A stretch of 64,000 nucleotides of DNA from Auanema rhodensis (GCA_964057225.1 OZ059895.1:23446688-23510687), one strand, 5' to 3'. Counted from the first letter of the stretch, positions 52,206 through 64,000 are shown. The notes: generated from the letters alone by a model not told the origin. Made by a program: numbers and translations.

Positions 52206-55013
52206 AGTGCATTCGATGCGGATTTTTAAGCTGCGTCGATCTGTGTTATCAGATTTGCGCTAGCTTAAAAATGCACCGAGATATCAACTGATATATGTTC
52301 ACACTTATATCCTCGATTTTCACCCTGAAGAATTAATTTTTTCGTTGAATAACAATGTCCATCGTCTTTGCCTTGAAAAAAGGAATCTAAAAACATCTAC
52401 TTTTTGCTAAATTATTTCGAAATTTTTCGAAAAAATTTTTGTCAAAATGTTTTTGGAAGCAATGTTGAGTGTACATGGAAACTCAACATACACTAATGCA
52501 TCATTTTTCAAACGATCATAACTAATTTTTGTATTAAGCGTTTCTCCATGTAGTATAGTGCATTCGATGCGGATTTTTAAGCTGCGTCGATCTGTGTTAT
52601 CAGATTTGCGCTAGCTTAAAAATGCACCGAGATATCAACTGATATAAGTTCACACTTATATCCTCGATTTTCACCCTGAAGAATTAATTTTTTCGTTGAA
52701 TAACATTGTCCATCGTCTTTGCCTTGAAAAAAGGAATCTAAAAACATCTACTTTTTGCTAAATTATTTTGAAATTTTTCGAAAAAATTTTTGTCAAAATG
52801 TTTTTGGAAGCAATGTTGAGTGTACATGGAAACTCAACATACACTAATGCATCATTTTTCAAACAATCATAACTAATTTTTGTATTGAGCGTTTCTCAAT
52901 GTAGTATAGTGCATTCGATGCAGATTTTTAAGCTGCGTCGATCTGTGTTATCAGATTTGCGCTAGCTTAAAAATGCACCGAGATATCAACTGATATAAGT
53001 TCACACTTATATCCTCGATTTTCACCCTGAAGAATTAATTTTTTCGTTGAATAACAATGTCCATCGTCTTTGCCTTGAAAAAAGAAATCTAAAAACATCT
53101 ACTTTTTGCTAAATTATTTTGAAATTTTTCGAAAAAATTTTTGTCAAAATGTTTTTGGAAGCAATGTTGAGTGTACATGGAAACTCAACATACACTAATG
53201 CATCATTTTTCAAACGATCATAACTAATTTTTGTATTAAGCGTTTCTCCATGTAGTATAGTGCATTCGATGCGGATTTTTAAGCTGCGTCGATCTGTGTT
53301 ATCAGATTTGCGCTAGCTTAAAAATGCACCGAGATATCAACTGATATAAGTTCACACTTATATCCTCGATTTTCACCCTGAAGAATTAATTTTTTCGTTG
53401 AATAACATTGTCCATCGTCTTTGCCTTGAAAAAAGGAATCTAAAAACATCTACTTTTTGCTAAATTATTTTGAAATTTTTCGAAAAAATTTTTGTCAAAA
53501 TGTTTTTGGAAGCAATGTTGAGTGTACATGGAAACTCAACATACACTAATGCATCATTTTTCAAACGATCATAACTAATTTTTGTATTAAGCGTTTTTCC
53601 ATGTAGTATAGTGCATTCGATGCGGATTTTTAAGCTGCGTCGATCTGTGTTATCAGATTTGCGCTAGCTTAAAAATGCACCGAGATATCAACTGATATAA
53701 GTTCACACTTATATCCTCGATTTTCACCCTGAAGAATTAATTTTTTCGTTGAATAACAATGTCCATCGTCTTTGCCTTGAAAAAAGGAATCTAAAAACAT
53801 CTACTTTTTGCTAAATTATTTCGAAATTTTTCGAAAAAATTTTTGTCAAAATGTTTTTGGAAGCAATGTTGAGTGTACATGGAAACTCAACATACACTAA
53901 TGCATCATTTTTCAAACGATCATAACTAATTTTTGTATTAAGCGTTTCTCCATGTAGTATAGTGCATTCGATGCGGATTTTTAAGCTGCGTCGATCTGTG
54001 TTATCAGATTTGCGCTAGCTTAAAAATGCACCGAGATATCAACTGATATAAGTTCACACTTATATCCTCGATTTTCACCCTGAAGAATTAATTTTTTCGT
54101 TGAATAACATTGTCCATCGTCTTTGCCTTGAAAAAAGGAATCTAAAAACATCTACTTTTTGCTAAATTATTTTGAAATTTTTCGAAAAAATTTTTGTCAA
54201 AATGTTTTTGGAAGCAATGTTGAGTGTACATGGAAACTCAACATACACTAATGCATCATTTTTCAAACAATCATAACTAATTTTTGTATTGAGCGTTTCT
54301 CAATGTAGTATAGTGCATTCGATGCAGATTTTTAAGCTGCGTCGATCTGTGTTATCAGATTTGCGCTAGCTTAAAAATGCACCGAGATATCAACTGATAT
54401 AAGTTCACACTTATATCCTCGATTTTCACCCTGAAGAATTAATTTTTTCGTTGAATAACAATGTCCATCGTCTTTGCCTTGAAAAAAGAAATCTAAAAAC
54501 ATCTACTTTTTGCTAAATTATTTTGAAATTTTTCGAAAAAATTTTTGTCAAAATGTTTTTGGAAGCAATGTTGAGTGTACATGGAAACTCAACATACACT
54601 AATGCATCATTTTTCAAACGATCATAACTAATTTTTGTATTAAGCGTTTCTCCATGTAGTATAGTGCATTCGATGCGGATTTTTAAGCTGCGTCGATCTG
54701 TGTTATCAGATTTGCGCTAGCTTAAAAATGCACCGAGATATCAACTGATATAAGTTCACACTTATATCCTCGATTTTCACCCTGAAGAATTAATTTTTTC
54801 GTTGAATAACATTGTCCATCGTCTTTGCCTTGAAAAAAGGAATCTAAAAACATCTACTTTTTGCTAAATTATTTTGAAATTTTTCGAAAAAATTTTTGTC
54901 AAAATGTTTTTGGAAGCAATGTTGAGTGTACATGGAAACTCAACATACACTAATGCATCATTTTTCAAACGATCATAACTAATTTTTGTATTAAGCGTTT
55001 TTCCATGTAGTAT
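52206..55013 (+). repeat. Tandem duplication of a four-monomer unit (2 x 1404 bp)
   Basis: M150-M153 (52206-53609) and M154-M157 (53610-55013) share the order TTTCGAAA/CTCCATG; AAACAATC with ATTGAGCG tail; GCAG/GAAATC/CTCCATG; ATTGTCC with a GTTTTTCCATG tail. The main difference is TATATG in M150 against TATAAG in M154. The GTTTTTCCATG tail in both halves supports a recent event. Confidence 0.87.
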
Positions 55014-55845
55014 AGTGCATTCGATGCGGATTTTTAAGCTGCGTCGATCTGTGTTATCAGATTTGCGCTAGCTTAAAAATGCACCGAGATATCAACTGAT
55101 ATAAGTTCACACTTATATCCTCGATTTTCACCCTGAAGAATTAATTTTTTCGTTGAATAACAATGTCCATCGTCTTTGCCTTGAAAAAAGAAATCTAAAA
55201 ACATCTACTTTTTGCTAAATTATTTTGAAATTTTTCGAAAAAATTTTTGTCAAAATGTTTTTGGAAGCAATGTTGAGTGTACATGGAAACTCAACATACA
55301 CTAATGCATCATTTTTCAAACGATCATAACTAATTTTTATATTAAGCGTTTCTCAATGTAGTATAGTGCATTCGATGCGGATTTTTAAGCTGCGTCGATC
55401 TGTGTTATCAGATTTGCGCTAGCTTAAAAATGCACCGAGATATCAACTGATATAAGTTCACACTTAGATCCTCGATTTTCACCCTGAAGAATTAATTTTT
55501 TTGTTGAATAACAATGTCCATCGTCTTTGCCTTGAAAAAACAAATCTAAAAACAACTACTTTTCGCTAAATTATTTTGAAATTTTTCGAAAAAATTTTTG
55601 TCAAAATGTTTTTGGAAGCAATGTTGAGTGTACATGGAAACTCAACATACACTAATGCATCATTTTTCAAACGATCATAACTAATTTTTGTATTAAGCGT
55701 TTCTCAATGTAGTATAGTGCATTCGATGCGGATTTTTAAGCTGCGTCGATCTGTTTTATCAGATTTGCGCTAGCTTAAAAATGCACCGAGATATCAACTG
55801 ATATAAGTTCCCACTTATATCCTCGATTTTCACCCTGAAGAATTA
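55014..55845 (+). repeat. Island of older TAGATCC/CCCAC type inside domain 8
   Basis: M158 has GAAATC with a TTTATATTAAG tail, M159 has TAGATCC/TTTTTTTG/CAAATC with CAACTACTTTTCGC, and the left part of M160 has GTTTT and CCCAC. This is the domain 5/7 order. It ends exactly at the 100-bp deletion junction, after which the ATTGTCC/CTCCATG type resumes. The left edge lies somewhere in M158, because its head matches both types. Confidence 0.75.
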
Positions 55846-55966
55846 TTTTTGTCAAAATGTTTTTGGAAGCAATGTTGAGTGTACATGGAAACTCAACATA
55901 CACTAATGCATCATTTTTCAAACGATCATAACTAATTTTTGTATTAAGCGTTTCTCCATGTAGTAT
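55716..55966 (+). repeat. Truncated monomer M160 (251 bp, same 100-bp deletion)
   Basis: Offsets 131-230 are missing and the junction at 55845/55846 is identical to that of M143. The retained 5' part is of a different subtype (GTTTTATC, CCCACTTATATCC) from that of M143 (GTGTTATC, CACACTTAGATCC), while the retained 3' part has the same CTCCATG tail. The two truncated monomers end 5867 bp apart, i.e. 16 full plus one truncated monomer. Confidence 0.95.
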
Positions 55967-58900
55967 AGTGCATTCGATGCGGATTTTTAAGCTGCGTCGA
56001 TCTGTGTTATCAGATTTGCGCTAGCTTAAAAATGCACCGAGATATCAACTGATATAAGTTCACACTTATATCCTCGATTTTCACCCTGAAGAATTAATTT
56101 TTTCGTTGAATAACATTGTCCATCGTCTTTGCCTTGAAAAAAGGAATCTAAAAACATCTACTTTTTGCTAAATTATTTTGAAATTTTTCGAAAAAATTTT
56201 TGTCAAAATGTTTTTGGAAGCAATGTTGAGTGTACATGGAAACTCAACATACACTAATGCATCATTTTTCAAACGATCATAACTAATTTTTGTATTAAGC
56301 GTTTCTCAATGTAGTATAGTGCATTCGATGCGGATTTTTAAGCTGCGTCGATCTGTGTTATCAGATTTGCGCTAGCTTAAAAATGCACCGAGATATCAAC
56401 TGATATATGTTCACACTTATATCCTCGATTTTCACCCTGAAGAATTAATTTTTTCGTTGAATAACAATGTCCATCGTCTTTGCCTTGAAAAAAGGAATCT
56501 AAAAACATCTACTTTTTGCTAAATTATTTTGAAATTTTTCGAAAAAATTTTTGTCAAAATGTTTTTGGAAGCAATGTTGAGTGTACATGGAAACTCAACA
56601 TACACTAATGCATCATTTTTCAAACGATCATAACTAATTTTTGTATTAAGCGTTTCTCCATGTAGTATAGTGCATTCGATGCGGATTTTTAAGCTGCGTC
56701 GATCTGTGTTATCAGATTTGCGCTAGCTTAAAAATGCACCGAGATATCAACTGATATAAGTTCACACTTATATCCTCGATTTTCACCCTGAAGAATCAAT
56801 TTTTTCGTTGAATAACATTGTCCATCGTCTTTGCCTTGAAAAAAGGAATCTAAAAACATCTACTTTTTGCTAAATTATCTTGAAATTTTTCGAAAAAATT
56901 TTTGTCAAAATGTTTTTGGAAGCAATGTTGAGTGTACATGGAAACTCAACATACACTAATGCATCATTTTTCAAACGATCATAACTAATTTTTGTATTAA
57001 GCGTTTCTCCATGTAGTATAGTGCATTCGATGCGGATTTTTAAGCTGCGTCGATCTGTGTTATCAGATTTGCGCTAGCTTAAAAATGCACCGAGATATCA
57101 ACTGATATAAGTTCACACTTATATCCTCGATTTTCACCCTGAAGAATTAATTTTTTCGTTGAATAACATTGTCCATCGTCTTTGCCTTGAAAAAAGGAAT
57201 CTAAAAACATCTACTTTTTGCTAAATTATTTTGAAATTTTTCGAAAAAATTTTTGTCAAAATGTTTTTGGAAGCAATGTTGAGTGTACATGGAAACTCAA
57301 CATACACTAATGCATCATTTTTCAAACGATCATAACTAATTTTTGTATTAAGCGTTTCTCAATGTAGTATAGTGCATTCGATGCGGATTTTTAAGCTGCG
57401 TCGATCTGTGTTATCAGATTTGCGCTAGCTTAAAAATGCACCGAGATATCAACTGATATATGTTCACACTTATATCCTCGATTTTCACCCTGAAGAATTA
57501 ATTTTTTCGTTGAATAACAATGTCCATCGTCTTTGCCTTGAAAAAAGGAATCTAAAAACATCTACTTTTTGCTAAATTATTTCGAAATTTTTCGAAAAAA
57601 TTTTTGTCAAAATGTTTTTGGAAGCAATGTTGAGTGTACATGGAAACTCAACATACACTAATGCATCATTTTTCAAACGATCATAACTAATTTTTGTATT
57701 AAGCGTTTCTCCATGTAGTATAGTGCATTCGATGCGGATTTTTAAGCTGCGTCGATCTGTGTTATCAGATTTGCGCTAGCTTAAAAATGCACCGAGATAT
57801 CAACTGATATAAGTTCACACTTATATCCTCGATTTTCACCCTGAAGAATTAATTTTTTCGTTGAATAACATTGTCCATCGTCTTTGCCTTGAAAAAAGGA
57901 ATCTAAAAACATCTACTTTTTGCTAAATTATTTTGAAATTTTTTGAAAAAATTTTTGTCAAAATGTTTTTGGAAGCAATGTTGAGTGTACATGGAAACTC
58001 AACATACACTAATGCATCATTTTTCAAACAATCATAACTAATTTTTGTATTAAGCGTTTCTCAATGTAGTATAGTGCATTCGATGCAGATTTTTAAGCTG
58101 CGTCGATCTGTGTTATCAGATTTGCGCTAGCTTAAAAATGCACCGAGATATCAACTGATATAAGTTCACACTTATATCCTCGATTTTCACCCTGAAGAAT
58201 TAATTTTTTCGTTGAATAACAATGTCCATCGTCTTTGCCTTGAAAAAAGAAATCTAAAAACATCTACTTTTTGCTAAATTATTTTGAAATTTTTCGAAAA
58301 AATTTTTGTCAAAATGTTTTTGGAAGCAATGTTGAGTGTACATGGAAACTCAACATACACTAATGCATCATTTTTCAAACGATCATAACTAATTTTTGTA
58401 TTAAGCGTTTCTCAATGTAGTATAGTGCATTCGATGCAGATTTTTAAGCTGCGTCGATCTGTGTTATCAGATTTGCGCTAGCTTAAAAATGCACCGAGAT
58501 ATCAACTGATATAAGTTCACACTTATATCCTCGATTTTCACCCTGAAGAATTAATTTTTTCGTTGAATAACATTGTCCATCGTCTTTGCCTTGAAAAAAG
58601 GAATCTAAAAACATCTACTTTTTGCTAAATTATTTTGAAATTTTTCGAAAAAATTTTTGTCAAAATGTTTTTGGAAGCAATGTTGAGTGTACATGGAAAC
58701 TCAACATACACTAATGCATCATTTTTCAAACGATCATAACTAATTTTTGTATTAAGCGTTTCTCCATGTAGTATAGTGCATTCGATGCGGATTTTTAAGC
58801 TGCGTCGATCTGTGTTATCAGATTTGCGCTAGCTTAAAAATGCACCGAGATATCAACTGATATAAGTTCACACTTATATCCTCGATTTTCACCCTGAAGA

Positions 58901-61582
58901 ATTAATTTTTTCGTTGAATAACAATGTCCATCGTCTTTGCCTTGAAAAAAGAAATCTAAAAACATCTACTTCTTGCTAAATTATTTTGAAATTTTTCGAA
59001 AAAATTTTTGTCAAAATGTTTTTGGAAGCAATGTTGAGTGTACATGGAAACTCAACATACACTAATGCATCATTTTTCAAACGATCATAACTAATTTTTG
59101 TATTAAGCGTTTCTCCATGTAGTATAGTGCATTCGATGCGGATCTTTAAGCTGCGTCGATCTGTGTTATCAGATTTGCGCTAGCTTAAAAATGCACCGAG
59201 ATATCAACTGATATAAGTTCACACTTATATCCTCGATTTTCACCCTGAAGAATTAATTTTTTCGTTGAATAACATTGTCCATCGTCTTTGCCTTGAAAAA
59301 AGGAATCTAAAAACATCTACTTTTTGCTAAATTATTTTGAAATTTTTCGAAAAAATTTTTGTCAAAATGTTTTTGGAAGCAATGTTGAGTGTACATGGAA
59401 ACTCAACATACACTAATGCATCATTTTTCAAACGATCATAACTAATTTTTGTATTAAGCGTTTCTCCATGTAGTATAGTGCATTCGATGCGGATTTTTAA
59501 GCTGCGTCGATCTGTGTTATCAGATTTGCGCTAGCTTAAAAATGCACCAAGATATCAACTGATATAAGTTCACACTTATATCCTCGATTTTCACCCTGAA
59601 GAATTAATTTTTTCGTTGAATAACAATGTCCATCGTCTTTGCCTTGAAAAAAGAAATCTAAAAACATCTACTTTTTGCTAAATTATTTTGAAATTTTTCG
59701 AAAAAATTTTTGTCAAAATGTTTTTGGAAGCAATGTTGAGTGTACATGGAAACTCAACATACACTAATGCATCATTTTTCAAACGATCATAACTAATTTT
59801 TGTATTAAGCGTTTCTCAATGTAGTATAGTGCATTCGATGCAGATTTTTAAGCTGCGTCGATCTGTGTTATCAGATTTGCGCTAGCTTAAAAATGCACCG
59901 AGATATCAACTGATATAAGTTCACACTTATATCCTCGATTTTCACCCTGAAGAATTAATTTTTTCGTTGAATAACATTGTCCATCGTCTTTGCCTTGAAA
60001 AAAGGAATCTAAAAACATCTACTTTTTGCTAAATTATTTTGAAATTTTTCGAAAAAATTTTTGTCAAAATGTTTTTGGAAGCAATGTTGAGTGTACATGG
60101 AAACTCAACATACACTAATGCATCATTTTTCAAACGATCATAACTAATTTTTGTATTAAGCGTTTCTCCATGTAGTATAGTGCATTCGATGCGGATTTTT
60201 AAGCTGCGTCGATCTGTGTTATCAGATTTGCGCTAGCTTAAAAATGCACCGAGATATCAACTGATATAAGTTCACACTTATATCCTCGATTTTCACCCTG
60301 AAGAATTAATTTTTTCGTTGAATAACATTGTCCATCGTCTTTGCCTTGAAAAAAGGAATCTAAAAACATCTACTTTTTGCTAAATTATTTTGAAATTTTT
60401 CGAAAAAATTTTTGTCAAAATGTTTTTGGAAGCAATGTTGAGTGTACATGGAAACTCAACATACACTAATGCATCATTTTTCAAACGATCATAACTAATT
60501 TTTGTATTAAGCGTTTCTCCATGTAGTATAGTGCATTCGATGCGGATTTTTAAGCTGCGTCGATCTGTGTTATCAGATTTGCGCTAGCTTAAAAATGCAC
60601 CGAGATATCAACTGATATAAGTTCACACTTATATCCTCGATTTTCACCCTGAAGAATTAATTTTTTCGTTGAATAACAATGTCCATCGTCTTTGCCTTGA
60701 AAAAAGGAATCTAAAAACATCTACTTTTTGCTAAATTATTTTGAAATTTTTCGAAAAAATTTTTGTCAAAATGTTTTTGGAAGCAATGTTGAGTGTACAT
60801 GGAAACTCAACATACACTAATGCATCATTTTTCAAACGATCATAACTAATTTTTGTATTAAGCGTTTCTCAATGTAGTATAGTGCATTCGATGCGGATTT
60901 TTAAGCTGCGTCGATCTGTGTTATCAGATTTGCGCTAGCTTAAAAATGCACCGAGATATCAACTGATATATGTTCACACTTATATCCTCGATTTTCACCC
61001 TGAAGAATTAATTTTTTCGTTGAATAACAATGTCCATCGTCTTTGCCTTGAAAAAAGGAATCTAAAAACATCTACTTTTTGCTAAATTATTTCGAAATTT
61101 TTCGAAAAAATTTTTGTCAAAATGTTTTTGGAAGCAATGTTGAGTGTACATGGAAACTCAACATACACTAATGCATCATTTTTCAAACGATCATAACTAA
61201 TTTTTGTATTAAGCGTTTCTCCATGTAGTATAGTGCATTCGATGCGGATTTTTAAGCTGCGTCGATCTGTGTTATCAGATTTGCGCTAGCTTAAAAATGC
61301 ACCGAGATATCAACTGATATAAGTTCACACTTATATCCTCGATTTTCACCCTGAAGAATTAATTTTTTCGTTGAATAACAATGTCCATCGTCTTTGCCTT
61401 AAAAAAAGAAATCTAAAAACATCTACTTCTTGCTAAATTATTTTGAAATTTTTCGAAAAAATTTTTGTCAAAATGTTTTTGGAAGCAATGTTGAGTGTAC
61501 ATGGAAACTCAACATACACTAATGCATCATTTTTCAAACGATCATAACTAATTTTTGTATTAAGCGTTTCTCAATGTAGTAT

Positions 61583-63337
61583 AGTGCATTCGATGCGGAT
61601 TTTTAAGCTGCGTCGATCTGTGTTATCAGATTTGCGCTAGCTTAAAAATGCACCGAGATATCAACTGATATATGTTCACACTTATATCCTCGATTTTCAC
61701 CCTGAAGAATTAATTTTTTCGTTGAATAACAATGTCCATCGTCTTTGCCTTGAAAAAAGGAATCTAAAAACATCTACTTTTTGCTAAATTATTTTGAAAT
61801 TTTTCGAAAAAATTTTTGTCAAAATGTTTTTGGAAGCAATGTTGAGTGTACATGGAAACTCAACATACACTAATGCATCATTTTTCAAACGATCATAACT
61901 AATTTTTGTATTAAGCGTTTCTCCATGTAGTATAGTGCATTCGATGCGGATTTTTAAGCTGCGTCGATCTGTGTTATCAGATTTGCGCTAGCTTAAAAAT
62001 GCACCGAGATATCAACTGATATAAGTTCACACTTATATCCTCGATTTTCACCCTGAAGAATTAATTTTTTCGTTGAATAACATTGTCCATCGTCTTTGCC
62101 TTGAAAAAAGAAATCTAAAAACATCTACTTTTTGCTAAATTATTTTGAAATTTTTCGAAAAAATTTTTGTCAAAATGTTTTTGGAAGCAATGTTGAGTGT
62201 ACATGGAAACTCAACATACACTAATGCATCATTTTTCAAACGATCATAACTAATTTTTGTATTAAGCGTTTCTCCATGTAGTATAGTGCATTCGATGCGG
62301 ATTTTTAAGCTGCGTCGATCTGTGTTATCAGATTTGCGCTAGCTTAAAAATGCACCGAGATATCAACTGATATAAGTTCACACTTATATCCTCGATTTTC
62401 ACCCTGAAGAATTAATTTTTTCGTTGAATAACATTGTCCATCGTCTTTGCCTTGAAAAAAGGAATCTAAAAACATCTACTTTTTGCTAAATTATTTTGAA
62501 ATTTTTCGAAAAAATTTTTGTCAAAATGTTTTTGGAAGCAATGTTGAGTGTACATGGAAACTCAACATACACTAAGGCATCATTTTTCAAACGATCATAA
62601 CTAATTTTTGTATTAAGCGTTTCTCAATGTAGTATAGTGCATTCGATGCAGATTTTTAAGCTGCGTCGATCTGTGTTATCAGATTTGCGCTAGCTTAAAA
62701 ATGCACCGAGATATCAACTGATATAAGTTCACACTTATATCCTCGATTTTCACCCTGAAGAATCAATTTTTTCGTTGAATAACATTGTCCATCGTCTTTG
62801 CCTTGAAAAAAGGAATCTAAAAACATCTACTTTTTGCTAAATTATTTTGAAATTTTTCGAAAAAATTTTTGTCAAAATGTTTTTGGAAGCAATGTTGAGT
62901 GTACATGGAAACTCAACATACACTAATGCATCATTTTTCAAACGATCATAACTAATTTTTGTATTAAGCGTTTCTCCATGTAGTATAGTGCATTCGATGC
63001 GGATTTTTAAGCTGCGTCGATCTGTGTTATCAGATTTGCGCTAGCTTAAAAATGCACCGAGATATCAACTGATATAAGTTCACACTTATATCCTCGATTT
63101 TCACCCTGAAGAATTAATTTTTTCGTTGAATAACATTGTCCATCGTCTTTGCCTTGAAAAAAGGAATCTAAAAACATCTACTTTTTGCTAAATTATTTTG
63201 AAATTTTTCGAAAAAATTTTTGTCAAAATGTTTTTGGAAGCAATGTTGAGTGTACATGGAAACTCAACATACACTAATGCATCATTTTTCAAACGATCAT
63301 AACTAATTTTTGTATTAAGCGTTTCTCAATGTAGTAT
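61583..63337 (+). repeat. Five-monomer segment, copy 2 (M177-M181)
   Basis: This is the right-hand partner of 50451-52205, offset by 11,132 bp, which equals 31 full monomers plus one truncated one. It shares the rare CTAAGGCATC (M179) and the GCAG/TCAATT monomer (M180). The tail of M181 has the usual GTATTAAG. After it, M182 has GCAG/ATTGTCC, unlike M150, so the match ends near 63338. Confidence 0.85.
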
Positions 63338-63688
63338 AGTGCATTCGATGCAGATTTTTAAGCTGCGTCGATCTGTGTTATCAGATTTGCGCTAGCTTAA
63401 AAATGCACCGAGATATCAACTGATATAAGTTCACACTTATATCCTCGATTTTCACCCTGAAGAATTAATTTTTTCGTTGAATAACATTGTCCATCGTCTT
63501 TGCCTTGAAAAAAGGAATCTAAAAACATCTACTTTTTGCTAAATTATTTTGAAATTTTTCGAAAAAATTTTTGTCAAAATGTTTTTGGAAGCAATGTTGA
63601 GTGTACATGGAAACTCAACATACACTAATGCATCATTTTTCAAACGATCATAACTAATTTTTGTATTAAGCGTTTCTCCATGTAGTAT

Positions 63689-64000
63689 AGTGCATTCGAT
63701 GCGGATTTTTAAGCTGCGTCGATCTGTGTTATCAGATTTGCGCTAGCTTAAAAATGCACCGAGATATCAACTGATATAAGTTCACACTTATATCCTCGAT
63801 TTTCACCCTGAAGAATTAATTTTTTCGTTGAATAACATTGTCCATCGTCTTTGCCTTGAAAAAAGGAATCTAAAAACATCTACTTTTTGCTAAATTATTT
63901 TGAAATTTTTCGAAAAAATTTTTGTCAAAATGTTTTTGGAAGCAATGTTGAGTGTACATGGAAACTCAACATACACTAATGCATCATTTTTCAAACGATC
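63689..64000 (+). repeat. Partial last monomer M183, cut by window edge
   Basis: This 312-bp copy has GCGG, TATAAG, TATATCC, ATTGTCC and GGAATC and stops at offset 312, inside CAAACGATC. The array therefore continues to the right. The first base of the window is already a monomer start, so it continues to the left as well or is cut there. Confidence 0.95.

Larger units (their letters stand above)
1..64000 (+). repeat. 351-bp satellite DNA array, 183 head-to-tail monomers
   Basis: One tandem repeat fills the window. The monomer start (AGTGCATTCG) recurs at 1, 352, 703, 1054, 1405 and so on to 63689. All copies have the same orientation. Most are exactly 351 bp, six are 352 bp and two are 251 bp. 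Base composition in M1 is 57 C, 53 G and 241 A+T. No protein, tRNA, rRNA, telomere motif, transposon end or unique spacer was seen on either strand; the monomer carries stops in every frame I examined. Such arrays are typical of centromeric or pericentromeric heterochromatin, so the location is inferred. The family was not recognised by name. Copies differ by shared diagnostic substitutions, so this is not one unit copied many times by assembly error, although local copy number in such regions can be misassembled. Confidence 0.98.
49979..64000 (+). repeat. Array domain 8: ATTGTCC/CTCCATG subfamily
   Basis: From the deletion junction rightward, most monomers have AACATTGTCC at 146-155, a CTCCATG tail at 341-347, or both, with TATAAG and GGAATC. 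AACATTGTCC does not occur left of 49979, and CTCCATG is only sporadic there. GCAG monomers (M148, M152, M156, M167, M168, M172, M180, M182) follow CTCAATG tails. TATATG monomers (M145, M150, M162, M165, M175, M177) keep AATGTCC and often TTTCGAAATTTTTCG. One island of the older type lies just before 55845. No gene is present. Confidence 0.85.

Noticed and set aside
1-64000. A CRISPR array.
   Set aside because: The repeat unit is 351 bp with no short repeat/unique spacer alternation. All parts of the unit recur, so nothing behaves as a spacer.
1-64000. Ribosomal DNA or a tandem gene cluster.
   Set aside because: A 351-bp unit with 31% G+C and multiple stops in the frames examined has no recognisable rRNA, tRNA, 5S box or histone-type sequence.
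1-64000. A monomer made of two diverged half-units of about 175 bp.
   Set aside because: Comparing the two halves by eye gave only short AT-rich matches such as AATTTTTGT at offsets 229 and 319. No aligned order of shared words was found, so a dimeric origin is not supported.

Overview
The whole window is one uninterrupted head-to-tail satellite DNA array. I count 183 monomers of one family, 182 complete plus one cut by the right edge. The standard monomer is 351 bp; M1 at 1-351 is about 31% G+C by hand count. Lengths sum exactly: 182 x 351, minus two 100-bp deletions, plus six 1-bp insertions, gives 63,688 bases before the last partial monomer. Every copy is on the same strand. I found no inserted element, unique spacer, inversion, tRNA, rRNA or credible protein gene, and neither end of the array lies in the window. 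This is eukaryotic heterochromatin-type sequence, probably centromeric or pericentromeric. An AT-rich, roughly 350-bp monomer would fit many invertebrates and plants, so I do not name a species.

Throughout, monomers are called M1 to M183 and 'offset' means position within the monomer (offset 1 is window base 1). Copies are very alike but differ at a limited set of diagnostic positions. These are offsets 14-15 (GCGG/GCAG), 30-32 (GTC/AAT/ATC), 34 (A/T), 40 (GTGTT/GTTTT), 89-91 (TATATG/TATAAG), 97 (CACAC/CCCAC), 103 (TATATCC/TAGATCC/TATCTCC), 129 (TTAATT/TCAATT/TGATT), 138 (TTTTTTCG/TTTTTTTG), 149-155 (AATGTCC/AATGTTC/ATTGTCC/ATCGTCC), 177-178 (GGAATC/GAAATC/CAAATC), 250 and 272 (G/A linked), 310, 326-331 and 343 (CTCAATG/CTCCATG).

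By these markers the array falls into domains. 1-10885 is mainly TATATG/GGAATC. 10886-15448 holds TAGAA-AATG dimers. 15449-19311 holds TAGATCC/CAAATC monomers. 19312-23874 is mixed and contains a mapped exchange point. 23875-38616 is the longest, with TAGATCC/CAAATC and GTTTT/CCCAC monomers in nested 3-, 4- and 5-monomer repeats. 38617-46689 returns to TAGAA-AATG modules. 46690-49978 returns to the TAGATCC/CCCAC type. 49979-64000 is a distinct ATTGTCC/CTCCATG subfamily. The last boundary sits exactly on a monomer with a 100-bp internal deletion, and the same deletion recurs at 55845.

The array reads as a record of unequal exchange: tandem duplications of 1, 2, 3, 4 and 5 monomers, dispersed copies of modules, and chimeric monomers. 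Eleven of the twelve CpG sites in the monomer show CpG-to-TpG or CpA changes in some copies, which is compatible with cytosine methylation. Each monomer carries a near-complete 51-nt hairpin, a 12-bp AT-rich palindrome and a 9-bp dyad with a competing alternative stem. I see no evidence of a new multi-gene system. The points of interest are the structure and history of the satellite.
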